A stretch of 64,000 bases of DNA from Croceibacterium_A sp039920345 (GTDB taxonomy: Bacteria; Pseudomonadota; Alphaproteobacteria; Sphingomonadales; Sphingomonadaceae). The notes beneath the pieces are model-generated. The model saw nothing but the letters and a program-made list of their open reading frames with translations, was not told the origin of the DNA and made no database searches. Location: the NCBI GenBank assembly GCA_039920345.1, contig JBDSDZ010000036.1, positions 1 to 64,000 on the forward strand. Reading direction: 5' to 3'. Made by a program: the position numbers and the translations under genes. This document shows, in pieces, positions 7,974-16,564 of the stretch; within the stretch, counting starts at the first letter, position 1; each line of letters starts with the position of its first letter.

Positions 7974-9119
7974 TCAGATCATCGCCGACAGGGCGAGGTC
8001 GCTCAGCTTCTGGCAGCGTTCGATGTTGGCGGCCTGCGTCATCACCCCGGCGCTGCACAGTGCGAAGCTGACGTCGCGCGCTGGATCGACCCAGAACATC
8101 GTGCTGCCCGCGCCATAATTGCCGTGCGTTTCGGGGCTGGCGAGGGTGCCAAACAGGTGATGGAACACGCCCGTCCCGCGCACCTGGAAGCCGATGCCCT
8201 GATTGGCGGGCGGCACTTCCCACCCGGCGTTTTCGGCCACCCGCTTGTACAGTTCGTTGGGCATCGTGCCGGTGTGGACCTGCCGTGCCAGCGCCAGCAT
8301 GGCCGGCGAGAGCAGCCGCGCGCCATCGAGCTCACCTCCGCGGCGGAGCATCTCGGCAAAGCGGAAAAGATCGCCGCTGGTAGAAGCGCAGCCGACGTGC
8401 GGCGCCTCGACCGCCGGATCCTCGAACAGCGCGTGGTCGCCTTCGATGTTGCGGCTGAGGTGCTTGATCGGCACCGTCCCGCGCATGTCGGGCTTTACAT
8501 GACGCGGCGCGAGGTCGGCCCGCAGGCCCATGCTGGTGCTGTCCATCCCGAGCGGCGCAAACAGGTCTTCGTGCAGCAGCGTCTGGTAATTGCGGCCCTT
8601 GGGATCGATCCGCACCAGCACCGTGCCCATCAGCACGTGATTGACCAGCGGCGAGTAATCGCAGCGGCTGCCCGGCGGCACTTCGCCGTGGACGTGCGCA
8701 ATGGAGGCGTCGAACAGTTCGCTTAAGCGGTCGAGGAACATGCCCGGCTGCGGGCTCCACACGCCGGGCATGCCAGCGGTGTGCGTCAACAGGTGGTAGA
8801 ACGTCGCGTCCTCACGCGGGGCGCCGGTAAATTCGGGCAGCACGTCGCGCACCTTGGTGGTCAGCGCGAAACGGCCTTCCTCGATCGCTTTGAGCACCAA
8901 CACATTGGTGAAGGCCTTGGTGACCGAGAAGATCGAGAACACGTCTTCGTAGGCGAGAGGCCGCGCCCCTTCGCCATCCTGCGCGCCCAGCGCCTCGGCG
9001 AACACCACCTCGCCGCCGCGCCCCACGGTCAGCACTGCGCCGAAGTAATCGCCGCGCGCGACATCGGCGAGGATCACTTCGCGCAGGGTGTCCAGGCGCT
9101 CCTTCCATACCGATGCCAT
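7974..9119 (-). CDS. serine hydrolase, class C beta-lactamase fold (esterase-like)
   Basis: 381 residues from ATG 9119; GGAGAG at proper spacing excludes the GTG one codon earlier. The class C beta-lactamase/EstB motifs are visible: S-x-x-K as SVTK near residue 69 and a Tyr motif YSPLVN near 160. There is no signal peptide, so it acts in the cytosol, unlike AmpC. EstB-type enzymes cleave esters or lactones. A second enzyme of the same fold lies at 11371-12603. Confidence 0.85.
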   Translation of the reverse strand: MASVWKERLDTLREVILADVARGDYFGAVLTVGRGGEVVFAEALGAQDGEGARPLAYEDVFSIFSVTKAFTNVLVLKAIEEGRFALTTKVRDVLPEFTGAPREDATFYHLLTHTAGMPGVWSPQPGMFLDRLSELFDASIAHVHGEVPPGSRCDYSPLVNHVLMGTVLVRIDPKGRNYQTLLHEDLFAPLGMDSTSMGLRADLAPRHVKPDMRGTVPIKHLSRNIEGDHALFEDPAVEAPHVGCASTSGDLFRFAEMLRRGGELDGARLLSPAMLALARQVHTGTMPNELYKRVAENAGWEVPPANQGIGFQVRGTGVFHHLFGTLASPETHGNYGAGSTMFWVDPARDVSFALCSAGVMTQAANIERCQKLSDLALSAMI

Positions 9120-9128
9120 CACCCTCTC

Positions 9129-9203
9129 CGCTCATGCTGAGCCTGTCGAAGCATGCTCGCATCAGCTTCGCGCCTGGCCTTCGACAAGCTCAGGCTGAGC
9201 GGG
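9129..9203 (+). repeat. intergenic inverted repeat (TTCGACAAGCTCAG type)
   Basis: Two arms face each other: CTGAGCCTGTCGAAGC (about 9138-9153) and CCTTCGACAAGCTCAGGCTG (from about 9178). The core TTCGACAAGCTCAGGCTGAGCGG is a very common extragenic repeat in sphingomonad and related genomes. It separates two genes of one operon and could act as an mRNA stabiliser or attenuator. It differs in sequence from the repeats at 6297 and 11275. Confidence 0.7.
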
Positions 9204-9227
9204 TGTTGGGAAACTTGGGTCATATTC

Positions 9228-9977
9228 TCACCCCGCCGCGATGATGCCGCCGTCGATGGCGAGCATGGCCCCGTTGATGAACGCCGCTTCGTCGCTGAGC
9301 AGGAAGGCGGCCGCCTGCGCCACATCTTCGGGCGTGCCGTTGCGCCTGAGCGGGATGTTCTTCGCCCGCTGGCCGTATTGCTCTGGCGTCACGAAGTCGG
9401 CGGTGGCGGGTGTCGGCACGCTGCCCGGCGCGATGGCATTGACCCGGATGCCGCGCGGGCCAAGCTCGCCCGCCAGCACCTTGGTCAAGCCGGCGATGCC
9501 TGCCTTGATCGTGGTGTAGGCGCCGGTGTTGGGCCGCCCGCGATAGGCGACGGGCGAGGAGTAGTTGAGGATGTTGCCGCTATTGCCCTCGTCGCGGTGG
9601 GCGAGGAACGCCTGCACGCCCCAGAACACGCTCTTGAGCCCGGCTGAGAGCATCCGGTCGAGCGTTTCTTCGGTGATCGCCTCGATCGGCTCGTACACCA
9701 GCACGCTGGCGTTGTTGATTACCGCGCGCAGCGGGCCTGCCTCGCTGGCAAAAGCCTCCGCTACGTCGAGGAAAGCCTGCCGCCGCCCCAGGTCCGCGCC
9801 ATAGGCATACGCCTTGCCCCCGGCGCGCCGAATTGACGCCACGACGTCATGCGCGGTCTGCTCATTGATGTCCGCCACGCCGACAACCGCACCTTCTGCC
9901 GCGAGGTGGCGGGCGATGCCTTCGCCCAGCCCGCGCCCGGCACCGGAAATCAGGATCGGCCGGCCGTCAAAGCGCAT
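9228..9977 (-). CDS. SDR family oxidoreductase
   Basis: 249 residues from ATG 9977, which shares one base with the upstream stop (TGATG), so an in-frame extension to 10280 is not real. Cofactor motif SGAGRGLG (11-18), Asp after beta-2 (VADIN), NNAS, catalytic Ser in NYSSP and Y-x-x-x-K as YTTIK. Cytosolic dehydrogenase or ketoreductase, coupled to the two NTF2-like genes. Substrate unknown. Confidence 0.9.
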   Translation of the reverse strand: MRFDGRPILISGAGRGLGEGIARHLAAEGAVVGVADINEQTAHDVVASIRRAGGKAYAYGADLGRRQAFLDVAEAFASEAGPLRAVINNASVLVYEPIEAITEETLDRMLSAGLKSVFWGVQAFLAHRDEGNSGNILNYSSPVAYRGRPNTGAYTTIKAGIAGLTKVLAGELGPRGIRVNAIAPGSVPTPATADFVTPEQYGQRAKNIPLRRNGTPEDVAQAAAFLLSDEAAFINGAMLAIDGGIIAAG

Positions 9978-10390
9978 CAGTCCATCCCGAACAATTTGGC
10001 GGTGTAATGGCTGTCCATGTACTCGCGCATCGCGTCGACCTTGCCGTTCGAGACTTCGAACACCCAGCAATAGTCGTTGTCGTAGACCTTGCCGTCCATC
10101 GTCTTGCCCGTGGAATTGCTTTCCACGCAGACCCACGGCCCGGCGGAAAACATGTTCTGCACGTGGACTTTGGGATCGCCCGGCTCGAACATCCCGCGCA
10201 CCGGCGCGAGGAACTTGTCGATGATGTCCATGCCCACGTGTTTGCCGGCCCCGGCGATGTCCTTGACCTTGGGCTCCCACACCGAACGCTCGTGATAGAA
10301 CGTGCGCAGTTTTTCGAGATCGCCCGACGACAACACCTCGAAGAAATCGAGCACCAGCTGCTCGTTGGCATTGGCGGCAGTTACACTCAT
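9977..10390 (-). CDS. NTF2/SnoaL-like protein
   Basis: 137 residues of the NTF2-like alpha+beta fold (LDFFEVLSSGDLEKLRTFY at the start, then WVFEVSNGKVDAMREYMD). Family members with this pattern include limonene-epoxide-hydrolase-like and ketosteroid-isomerase-like enzymes. The C-terminal MREYMDSHY resembles the LEH-related branch. It overlaps its upstream neighbour by 4 bp and the downstream SDR by 1 bp. Probably an isomerase, hydrolase or dehydratase of the pathway; the active site cannot be assigned with certainty. Confidence 0.8.
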   Translation of the reverse strand: MSVTAANANEQLVLDFFEVLSSGDLEKLRTFYHERSVWEPKVKDIAGAGKHVGMDIIDKFLAPVRGMFEPGDPKVHVQNMFSAGPWVCVESNSTGKTMDGKVYDNDYCWVFEVSNGKVDAMREYMDSHYTAKLFGMD

Positions 10391-10863
10391 TTCAGGCCTC
10401 TCGCTTCGTCGCTGGGTGCGGGGATATTGGGCATCGCGCCGCCCTGGTGTAGCGCGACCTGGCCATAGCGTGACATGAACTTCCAGCCTTCGCCGGTCTT
10501 CACGTAATGGTCCTCGAACCCGCCGACATAGAGCCCGCCGGCTTCCTGCGGCGGCTCGGTTGATGCGTGGCTGGAGAGCATCGCGAGGTAGTTGGTGCCG
10601 CGCGCTTCGTTGTCGGAGATGACCTCGACCAGCACGTTGGTGACCACGTGGCGGACCAGGATCGGCGGCCGGTCGCGGAAGATGGCCTGCACCCGGTCGC
10701 GCCCGAAGAACGGGAAATCGGGCTGGAACGGCCGCGCGAAGGTGCAGTCCTCGGTGAACAGGTCAGCCAGCGCGGCGTGATCGCCATTGTCCGCGTATTT
10801 CGCAAACAGCAGCGGCAGTTTCGCGCACTCGGCCTCGATCCTGAGACGCTTCTTGTCTTTCAT
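10387..10863 (-). CDS. NTF2/SnoaL-like protein (second copy)
   Basis: 158 residues, another NTF2-like protein (LFAKYADNGDHAALADLFTEDCTFARP ... KFMSRYGQV). It differs clearly from the downstream copy, so this is not a recent tandem duplication. The pattern matches the SnoaL_4 subfamily, which includes ring-hydroxylase small subunits and scytalone-dehydratase-like enzymes. It overlaps the genes on both sides by 4 bp (ATGA). Confidence 0.8.
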   Translation of the reverse strand: MKDKKRLRIEAECAKLPLLFAKYADNGDHAALADLFTEDCTFARPFQPDFPFFGRDRVQAIFRDRPPILVRHVVTNVLVEVISDNEARGTNYLAMLSSHASTEPPQEAGGLYVGGFEDHYVKTGEGWKFMSRYGQVALHQGGAMPNIPAPSDEARGLK

Positions 10864-11249
10864 TCGCCTGACTCCGCATCGATTTCGGCAAAGGCTTCGT
10901 TGGCCAGCCGGAAGCTATCGACCGCCGCCGGGATACCGCCGTAAATGCCGACTTGCAGCAGCACCTCGCGGATTTCCTCCTTGCTGAGTCCGTTGTTTAG
11001 CGCGCCGCGCACGTGCGCCTTCAGCTCATGCCCGCGATTGAGCACCGCGATCATCGCCAGGTTGATCAGGCTGCGGTCACGCCGGGGCAAGCCCTCGCGG
11101 CTCCAGTTCCAGCCCCAGCAATAGGTCGTGACCAGTTCCTGCAGCGGATCGTTGAACGGGCCGGATTTCGCCAGCGCGCGGTCGACATAGGCATCGCCCA
11201 GCACCTCGCGGCGAATTGTCATGCCCTTGTTGTAGAGGTCCTTGTCCAT
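10860..11249 (-). CDS. carboxymuconolactone decarboxylase family protein
   Basis: 129 residues from ATG 11249, which follows GAAGGA; a TTG at 11264 is less likely. The sequence follows the PcaC pattern (GDAYVDRAL ... ELVTTYCWGWNWSREGL ... INLAMIAVLNRGHELKAHVRGALNNGLSKEEI). There is no C-x-x-C pair, so it is of the PcaC/gamma-carboxymuconolactone type rather than the AhpD peroxidase type. It fits decarboxylation of a lactone or keto acid, but no beta-ketoadipate genes accompany it. Confidence 0.88.
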   Translation of the reverse strand: MDKDLYNKGMTIRREVLGDAYVDRALAKSGPFNDPLQELVTTYCWGWNWSREGLPRRDRSLINLAMIAVLNRGHELKAHVRGALNNGLSKEEIREVLLQVGIYGGIPAAVDSFRLANEAFAEIDAESGE

Positions 11250-11274
11250 TCGCTTATCCTTCAAATTCCAACCT

Positions 11275-11357
11275 CGTCACCCCGGGCCTAACCCGGGGTC
11301 TCGCTTTCGTGCGGCACCGGCCACCAAGCCGGACCCCGGATCAAGTCCGGGGTGACG
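11275..11357 (-). repeat. intergenic inverted repeat, second copy of the CCCCGGA family
   Basis: Arms CGTCACCCCGGGCCTAACCC and GACCCCGGATCAAGTCCGGG face each other and end in GTGACG/CGTCAC; the same family as 6297-6374. It lies between the serine hydrolase and the carboxymuconolactone decarboxylase-like gene. Confidence 0.75.
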
Positions 11358-11370
11358 GAGTAAGGGTGGC

Positions 11371-12603
11371 TCACCCCGCCACCTGATAAACCGCGTCGAT
11401 CAGGCGCCGGGCGCGCGGGCCGTTGGTGCCGACCGCGTGCATCTGGTTGCAGCAATAGGCAAAGCCGAGCTTCGCATCAGGATCGCCAAAACCGATCGAG
11501 CCGCCGAGGCCGTGGTGGCCAAAGCTGCGCATGTTCGGCCCCATGAACACCGCTTCGGGGGTGTTGAGAAGCACTCCGTTGGCCTGGTGATAGGGCCGTT
11601 CCTGCAGCAGCTCTGTCTGGTTGTGCTGCTCGGCAATCATCGCTTCGAGCTGGCCGTTCGACATCAGCGACACGCCATCCACCTCGCCCACCGTCGCGCC
11701 ATAGATGCGCGCCACGCCGCGGGCGTTGCCGTGGCCCGACCCGCTGGCGATCTCGCAGGTGCGCCAGATCGGCGAATTCATGGTGGTGTGCCACGGTTCG
11801 GCCGGGTTCTGCAGGAAGGCGAAGCTGCGCAGCACGGCGCCGTCCTGCCACCCTTCGGGCGTGGTCGGCTTGTCCGGAATGGCGGCGTCCTTGGCCGCGA
11901 ACAGGCGCGCGCCGGTATTGGGCAGGACTTCGGCGACATGCGCCTGCTGCTGTTCATCCATCCCGCCGATGTAGTATTCGGCATGCAGGGGCTGGGTGAC
12001 GTTCTGTTTTAGGAACGGGCCGATGGTCATGCCGGTCACCCGGCGCAGGATCTCGCCCAGCAGGAAGCCCTGGTTGTGGACATGGTAGGCGGCGCGGGTG
12101 CCCGGCTGCCACAGCGGCTCCTGCACTTCGAGCGCGCGGATGTAGGCCGCAAAATCGAAGAAACCGCCGGAGTACATCGTGTCGGTGGTCAGCACCGGAA
12201 TCGCGGCCAGGTGGTCGAGCACCATGCGCACCGTGATGTCCTGTTTCCCGCCTTGCGCGAATTCGGGCCAGTAGCGCGCGATCGGCGCATCGGCATCGAT
12301 CAGCCCGCGATCGATCGCCATGTTGAAGCAGATGCCGGTCACGCCCTTGGCGACGCTCATCATGCAGACGGTGGTGTGCTCGTCCCAGTCCTCGCTGCGG
12401 TCGGACCTGGCCCAGCCGCCCCACAAGTCGACCACGGTTTCGCCGTCGATCACGACCGAGGTGGCCGCGCCCAGCTCCTCCTCGACGCGGAAGTTTTCGA
12501 TGAAGGCATCGAACACAGAACTGAACTGTTCATCGCAGATTCCACGCAAGTGGAATGATCCGCCGCGCGCTTCAATCGTCTCGCTGAAATCATAATGACC
12601 CAA
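11371..12603 (-). CDS. serine hydrolase, class C beta-lactamase fold (EstB-like)
   Basis: 410 residues. The start is TTG 12603: AAGGAGAG lies at proper distance upstream, and no ATG or GTG precedes the conserved N-terminus in frame. S-x-x-K is SVAK (near residue 84), within MMSVAKGVTG. A Gly-rich C-terminal GHHGLGGSIGFGDP resembles the KTG-equivalent loop of EstB-like esterases. No signal peptide, so it is cytosolic. Only distantly similar to the serine hydrolase at 7974. Head of the minus-strand catabolic operon, divergent from the FAD monooxygenase at 12734. Confidence 0.85.
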   Translation of the reverse strand: MGHYDFSETIEARGGSFHLRGICDEQFSSVFDAFIENFRVEEELGAATSVVIDGETVVDLWGGWARSDRSEDWDEHTTVCMMSVAKGVTGICFNMAIDRGLIDADAPIARYWPEFAQGGKQDITVRMVLDHLAAIPVLTTDTMYSGGFFDFAAYIRALEVQEPLWQPGTRAAYHVHNQGFLLGEILRRVTGMTIGPFLKQNVTQPLHAEYYIGGMDEQQQAHVAEVLPNTGARLFAAKDAAIPDKPTTPEGWQDGAVLRSFAFLQNPAEPWHTTMNSPIWRTCEIASGSGHGNARGVARIYGATVGEVDGVSLMSNGQLEAMIAEQHNQTELLQERPYHQANGVLLNTPEAVFMGPNMRSFGHHGLGGSIGFGDPDAKLGFAYCCNQMHAVGTNGPRARRLIDAVYQVAG

Positions 12604-12733
12604 GCTGCTCTCCTTTCAGCCGAGCCGTTACGACTCTAACGCGCGTTACTGCTAGGCGAGCGGGCGCGGCGGCGAAAGGCCCTATGCAGGCAAACGCTCG
12701 ACGGGCCATGTTGCGCATGGGAGAGACAGGCGA

Positions 12734-13918
12734 ATGCATGACGTAATCGTAGTGGGCGGCGGGCCGACCGGCTTCGTGACCGCGCTTGGCCTGGCGCAGG
12801 CCGGGGCCAGCGTGTGCCTGATCGAGGCCGGGTCGGCGATCATCAGTAGCCCGCGCGCCTGCGTCTATCACTGGTCGATGCTCGACGGGCTGGAGCGGCT
12901 CGGCATCCGCGAGGAGGCGGAACGGATCGGCTATACCAAGGACGATTACCTGTGGCTGGTCAAACAGACCGGTGAGCGCCTGCCCTACGACCTCAAGGTG
13001 CTCTCCAGCGTCACCGCGTTTCCGTACAACATCCAGCTTGGGCAGGACCGGCTGGCCGAAATCTGCCTCGCGCGGCTGCTGGCGATGCCCCACGCTGAGG
13101 TGCTCTGGCAGACCGCGTTCACCGCGCTGGCCGAGGACGCCGACGGCGTCACCGTTACTGCCCAAACGCCCGAGGGGCCGCTCGAACTGCGCGCGCGCTA
13201 TGTCGTCGGCGCGGATGGCGCGGGCAGCGCGGTGCGCGGCGCGCTGGGCCTGTCGTTCGACGGCATGACCTGGCCCGAACGCTTCGTTGCGACCAACCTT
13301 ACCCACGATTTCGAGAGCGGCGGGTATTGGCAATCGACCATGGTGGTGGACGCGCAATGGGGCGCGGTGATCGTCAAGATCACCCGCGAGGGGCTGTGGC
13401 GCTGCACCTACATGGAAGACGCCGCCTTGCCCGAGGACAGCTATCTCGAACGCCTGCCGGTGGCGTACCGCAACCTGCTGCCGGGCGAAGGCGGCTACCA
13501 CCTGGTCCAAGCCGCCCCCTACAAGATGCACCAGCGCTGCGCGGAGACCTTCCGCAAGGGCCGCGTGATGCTGGCCGGCGATGCCGCGCATGTGACCAAC
13601 CCGACCGGCGGCTTCGGCCTGACCACCGGGCTATTCGATGCCTTCGCCCTGTGGCCGACGCTGGCGGCCGTCATCCTCGATAACGCCGACGACGCCCTGC
13701 TCGATACCTGGGCCAAGGAGCGGCGCATGATCTTCCTCGAGAAAACCAGCCCGCAGGCCATCGCCTACAAGGACTTTGTATTCCACGCCTGCGGCGGCGG
13801 CGCGCGGCTCGAAGAACGCCTCGACGGCATGCGCGCGATGGTGCGCGATCCCAACGTTCGGCTGCAACGGCTGCTGTTCACCAAGGGGCTTGAGACGACC
13901 AGCCCGGCGGAACGGTGA
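12734..13918 (+). CDS. FAD-dependent monooxygenase (MhpA/aromatic hydroxylase family)
   Basis: 394 residues. GGGPTGFVTALGLAQAG near the N-terminus, the DG motif VVGADGAGSAVR and the GD motif VMLAGDAAHVTNPTGGFGL define a group A flavoprotein hydroxylase (PHBH fold), of the MhpA-type branch. It lacks the longer C-terminal thioredoxin-like domain of phenol hydroxylases. It is a clear paralog of 17350-18555 (shared TWP[ED]RFVATN and HQRCA stretches). It would hydroxylate an aromatic or enolic ring with NAD(P)H and O2. Confidence 0.9.
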   Translation: MHDVIVVGGGPTGFVTALGLAQAGASVCLIEAGSAIISSPRACVYHWSMLDGLERLGIREEAERIGYTKDDYLWLVKQTGERLPYDLKVLSSVTAFPYNIQLGQDRLAEICLARLLAMPHAEVLWQTAFTALAEDADGVTVTAQTPEGPLELRARYVVGADGAGSAVRGALGLSFDGMTWPERFVATNLTHDFESGGYWQSTMVVDAQWGAVIVKITREGLWRCTYMEDAALPEDSYLERLPVAYRNLLPGEGGYHLVQAAPYKMHQRCAETFRKGRVMLAGDAAHVTNPTGGFGLTTGLFDAFALWPTLAAVILDNADDALLDTWAKERRMIFLEKTSPQAIAYKDFVFHACGGGARLEERLDGMRAMVRDPNVRLQRLLFTKGLETTSPAER

Positions 13919-13929
13919 GCCGCGTAGGC

Positions 13930-14340
13930 TCAGGCCGGCTTGGTCGCTCGTCGTAGGAACAGTTGATTTGCCGCTAGCGCTAGACCGGTAAGGGGGAGGG
14001 GGGATATCAACATGATAAATGCCCCACCTATGTCCACACCCGAGCCATCCGGCGATCGCTGATATGCGATCCCTTTGGAAAGCCACCACCAGTGCAAGCA
14101 TCCGGTCGCGGCGAATACGACCAGCCACGGGTAAATGCGAGGCGGAGCCAAGGCCAGAAATACGAACGGGATCGCGGCAAGAACTGCGTTCACCGCGATT
14201 ACATCCGGCCCGCTCAGGTCGACAGGGCGGTGAAGTGCATCGGCGAAAACGACATTTGCTCCGATTGAAAACAGCGCACCAATTGAAAATGCCAGCGTAA
14301 GCAATCCGACGCGAAGCATGGTCCGTGATCGTGAAGACAT
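13930..14340 (-). CDS. small four-helix membrane protein
   Basis: 136 residues from ATG 14340, with an AAGGA ribosome site and only 10 bp after the stop of the CmcJ-like gene. Four hydrophobic segments (GLLTLAFSIGALFSIGANVV; VIAVNAVLAAIPFVFLAL; PWLVVFAATGCLHWWW; GGAFIMLISPLPLTGLAL) suggest an integral membrane protein. Base composition is a little lower in G+C than its neighbours. Family not recognised. Confidence 0.6.
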   Translation of the reverse strand: MSSRSRTMLRVGLLTLAFSIGALFSIGANVVFADALHRPVDLSGPDVIAVNAVLAAIPFVFLALAPPRIYPWLVVFAATGCLHWWWLSKGIAYQRSPDGSGVDIGGAFIMLISPLPLTGLALAANQLFLRRATKPA

Positions 14341-14350
14341 TCCTTGCCCC

Positions 14351-15160
14351 CTAGAAATAAGCAATCGTCCGCACTTCGATGCTCTGCCTTGGCGCGGCTT
14401 CGGGTGGGGTGTCGGGGTCTTCGAACGCGCTGTGGGCGCTGAACTGGACGGCGTCGGGGTCGCTGTCGAACAGCTTGAACACCAGCGCTTCCCTTGGGCA
14501 CATGTGCGGCACCCAGTACCAGCGGTGCGCCGGGTTGAAGGCGAGGTTGAAGCCCCAGAGCGAGCGGCGCTGGAAATCGCCGAGACCGCCGACGACTTCG
14601 CTGTCGAACAGGTCCGCCCGGCTGACCGTGCTGGCATCGCACACTGCCAGCGGCGCGGATTCGACCCTCACGATCGGGCGCCACACGTTGATCAGCATGA
14701 AGCGCCCAGCCAGCCGCCGCTCGGCTTCTTCGGCAGGCAGCAGGTCACGGGTGAAATCGCTCACCGTGCGAAGCCCGTAATCGACATGCGCGCCGTGCGC
14801 CGGCTGGTTGTGGCCATGCGCGCCACTGGCGTTAGTGCGGATGATCGGGCCGAAGCTGACCACTTTGTCTGCCCCGGTCAGCCGCTGCACCAGCGCTTCG
14901 GTTTGGCGGCAATAGAGCGCGAGCTGGTCTGGGTCGGTGAAGTCGGTAACCGCGGTGCTTTCATCCGCCAGCACGAACCCGTTGCGATCGAACGCGAGTT
15001 GCCCCGCGATCGGCCTCACATCGTGGATTGTCACCGGGTGCTCGTCGACTGGCCAGTAGCTCTTGGCGCGATCGCCCGCGTTGAACGTCGCCTTCTCGCC
15101 GCGCACTACGTATTTCATCGTCGTGTGCACGTCGCAGACGATATCGGGCGTGTCGTCCAC
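14351..15160 (-). CDS. CmcJ/NvfI-family oxygenase
   Basis: 269 residues from GTG 15160, chosen because AGGAGAG lies 5 bases upstream; ATG 15175 would overlap that site. The pattern (TMKYVVRGEKA ... HGAHVDYG ... INVWRPI ... WGFNLAFNPAHRWYWVPHM ... LVFKLFDSD) matches the CmcJ/NvfI family of Fe(II)/2-oxoglutarate-type hydroxylases and desaturases. H-x-D is in AHVDYG and the distal His is probably in PAHRWYW or PHMCP. It would hydroxylate or desaturate the pathway compound. Divergent from the MFS gene at 15251. Confidence 0.82.
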   Translation of the reverse strand: MDDTPDIVCDVHTTMKYVVRGEKATFNAGDRAKSYWPVDEHPVTIHDVRPIAGQLAFDRNGFVLADESTAVTDFTDPDQLALYCRQTEALVQRLTGADKVVSFGPIIRTNASGAHGHNQPAHGAHVDYGLRTVSDFTRDLLPAEEAERRLAGRFMLINVWRPIVRVESAPLAVCDASTVSRADLFDSEVVGGLGDFQRRSLWGFNLAFNPAHRWYWVPHMCPREALVFKLFDSDPDAVQFSAHSAFEDPDTPPEAAPRQSIEVRTIAYF

Positions 15161-15250
15161 CGGGCCTCTCCTCATATCCTTTGACGGGATTTGCCGCGCA
15201 GCATAGCCTCGCCAGCAAGCCGCCGTCGAGCGGCATGGGAGGGAAACTGC

Positions 15251-16564
15251 ATGGCGCCTGGCGCAATCGATCCGCGCACTGCGATGCGCAACCGGCCGAT
15301 GGTGCTGCAGCAGTACGGCGTAATCGGGCTGTGCGTACTGATCAACATGATCGATGGTTACGATATCCTCGCGCTGGCGCAGGCGGCGTCTGCTCTGCGG
15401 CGCGAATGGGGGCTGAGCGGCACCGAGCTGGGCACGCTGCTGTCGATGAACCTGGTTGGCATGGCGCTGGGCGCGCTCGGCGTGTCGCCGGTTGCGGACC
15501 AGTACGGGCGGCGGCCCGCCATCCTCACCTGCCTCGGGTTCATGAGCGTGGGCATGGCGCTGTGCGCGGCTTCGACCGGGTTTTTCGGCATGGCCGGTGG
15601 CCGCATCGTGACCGGCATCGGGATCGGCGGGATGACCGCCACCGCCGGGATGCTGGCGCTCGAATATGCCAGCCAGTGGCGGCGCGAATTTGCCGCCAGC
15701 GCGGTCGCTTCCGCTTATCCGGTGGGCACGATCATCGGCGCTTATGTCGCGGTGGCGGTGCTGGATAGTTATGGCTGGCGCGGGATTTTCTGGTTCGGTT
15801 CGGGGCTGTCGGCGCTGCTGCTGCCAGTTGCCTTCCTGTGGCTGCCCGAATCGCTCGATTTCCTGCTGATCCGCCAGCCTAAGAATGCGCTCAATGCGAC
15901 CAACCGGATTCTCAAACGGGTTTCCGTGGCGCCAATCGCCGAACTGCCGCCCAAGCCCGAGGGCACCGGGCCATCGGTGGTGCAGGAAATCCGCCAGCCG
16001 TTCCATGTCCGCGAATTGCTCAAGCTGTTCCTTGCCCACGCGCTCAACATGTTCGCCTGGTATTACATCATCAACTGGGGCGTGCCGCTGGTGGCCGAAG
16101 CGACCGGGTCCGATTCCACCGGGGCGCTCTATTCATCGTGGGTCAGCTATGGCGGCATCGTGGGCGGGCTGAGCGCAGGGTTCCTGTGCGGCAAGATCGG
16201 CGTGAAGCGGATGATGTGGTTTACGATGCTGAGCCTGGCGGTGCTGATCACGCTGTTCGGGCATTTCGTCGGCAACACCGGCGCGCTGCTGGTGATCGCG
16301 CCGCTGATGGGCGCGGCGCTGTTCGGATCGGCTACCGCCAATTGGCTGACGATTGCCTATGCCTTCCCGCCGCAACTGCGCGCCACCGGGCTGGGGCTTG
16401 GCACGACAGCGGGCCGCGTCGGCTCGATCTTCGGGCCGATTGTCGGCGGGCGGCTGCTCGATACCGACCTGACGGTGGGCATGGTGTGCATGATCATGGC
16501 GGTGCCGGCAGTGCTGTCGGCGCTGACGTTCAGCCGGGCGCGGCGGATGGAGCCCGGCCGCTAG
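15251..16564 (+). CDS. MFS transporter, aromatic acid:H+ symporter-like
   Basis: 437 residues from ATG 15251 (GGGAGGG upstream). Twelve predicted membrane helices. The first helix carries D-G-Y-D (INMIDGYDILALA) and the 2-3 loop has DQYGRRPAIL, both typical of the AAHS family that imports benzoate-type acids with protons. It is convergent with the alpha/beta hydrolase; the two stop codons abut. It supports the idea that the cluster handles a carboxylated organic compound. Confidence 0.88.
   Translation: MAPGAIDPRTAMRNRPMVLQQYGVIGLCVLINMIDGYDILALAQAASALRREWGLSGTELGTLLSMNLVGMALGALGVSPVADQYGRRPAILTCLGFMSVGMALCAASTGFFGMAGGRIVTGIGIGGMTATAGMLALEYASQWRREFAASAVASAYPVGTIIGAYVAVAVLDSYGWRGIFWFGSGLSALLLPVAFLWLPESLDFLLIRQPKNALNATNRILKRVSVAPIAELPPKPEGTGPSVVQEIRQPFHVRELLKLFLAHALNMFAWYYIINWGVPLVAEATGSDSTGALYSSWVSYGGIVGGLSAGFLCGKIGVKRMMWFTMLSLAVLITLFGHFVGNTGALLVIAPLMGAALFGSATANWLTIAYAFPPQLRATGLGLGTTAGRVGSIFGPIVGGRLLDTDLTVGMVCMIMAVPAVLSALTFSRARRMEPGR

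Noticed and set aside
6494..8071. Long open frame (525 codons) on the plus strand opposite the FAD oxidoreductase
   Set aside because: Composition is Arg/His/Ala-rich without any family signature; it is the antisense shadow of a well-supported gene in G+C-rich DNA.
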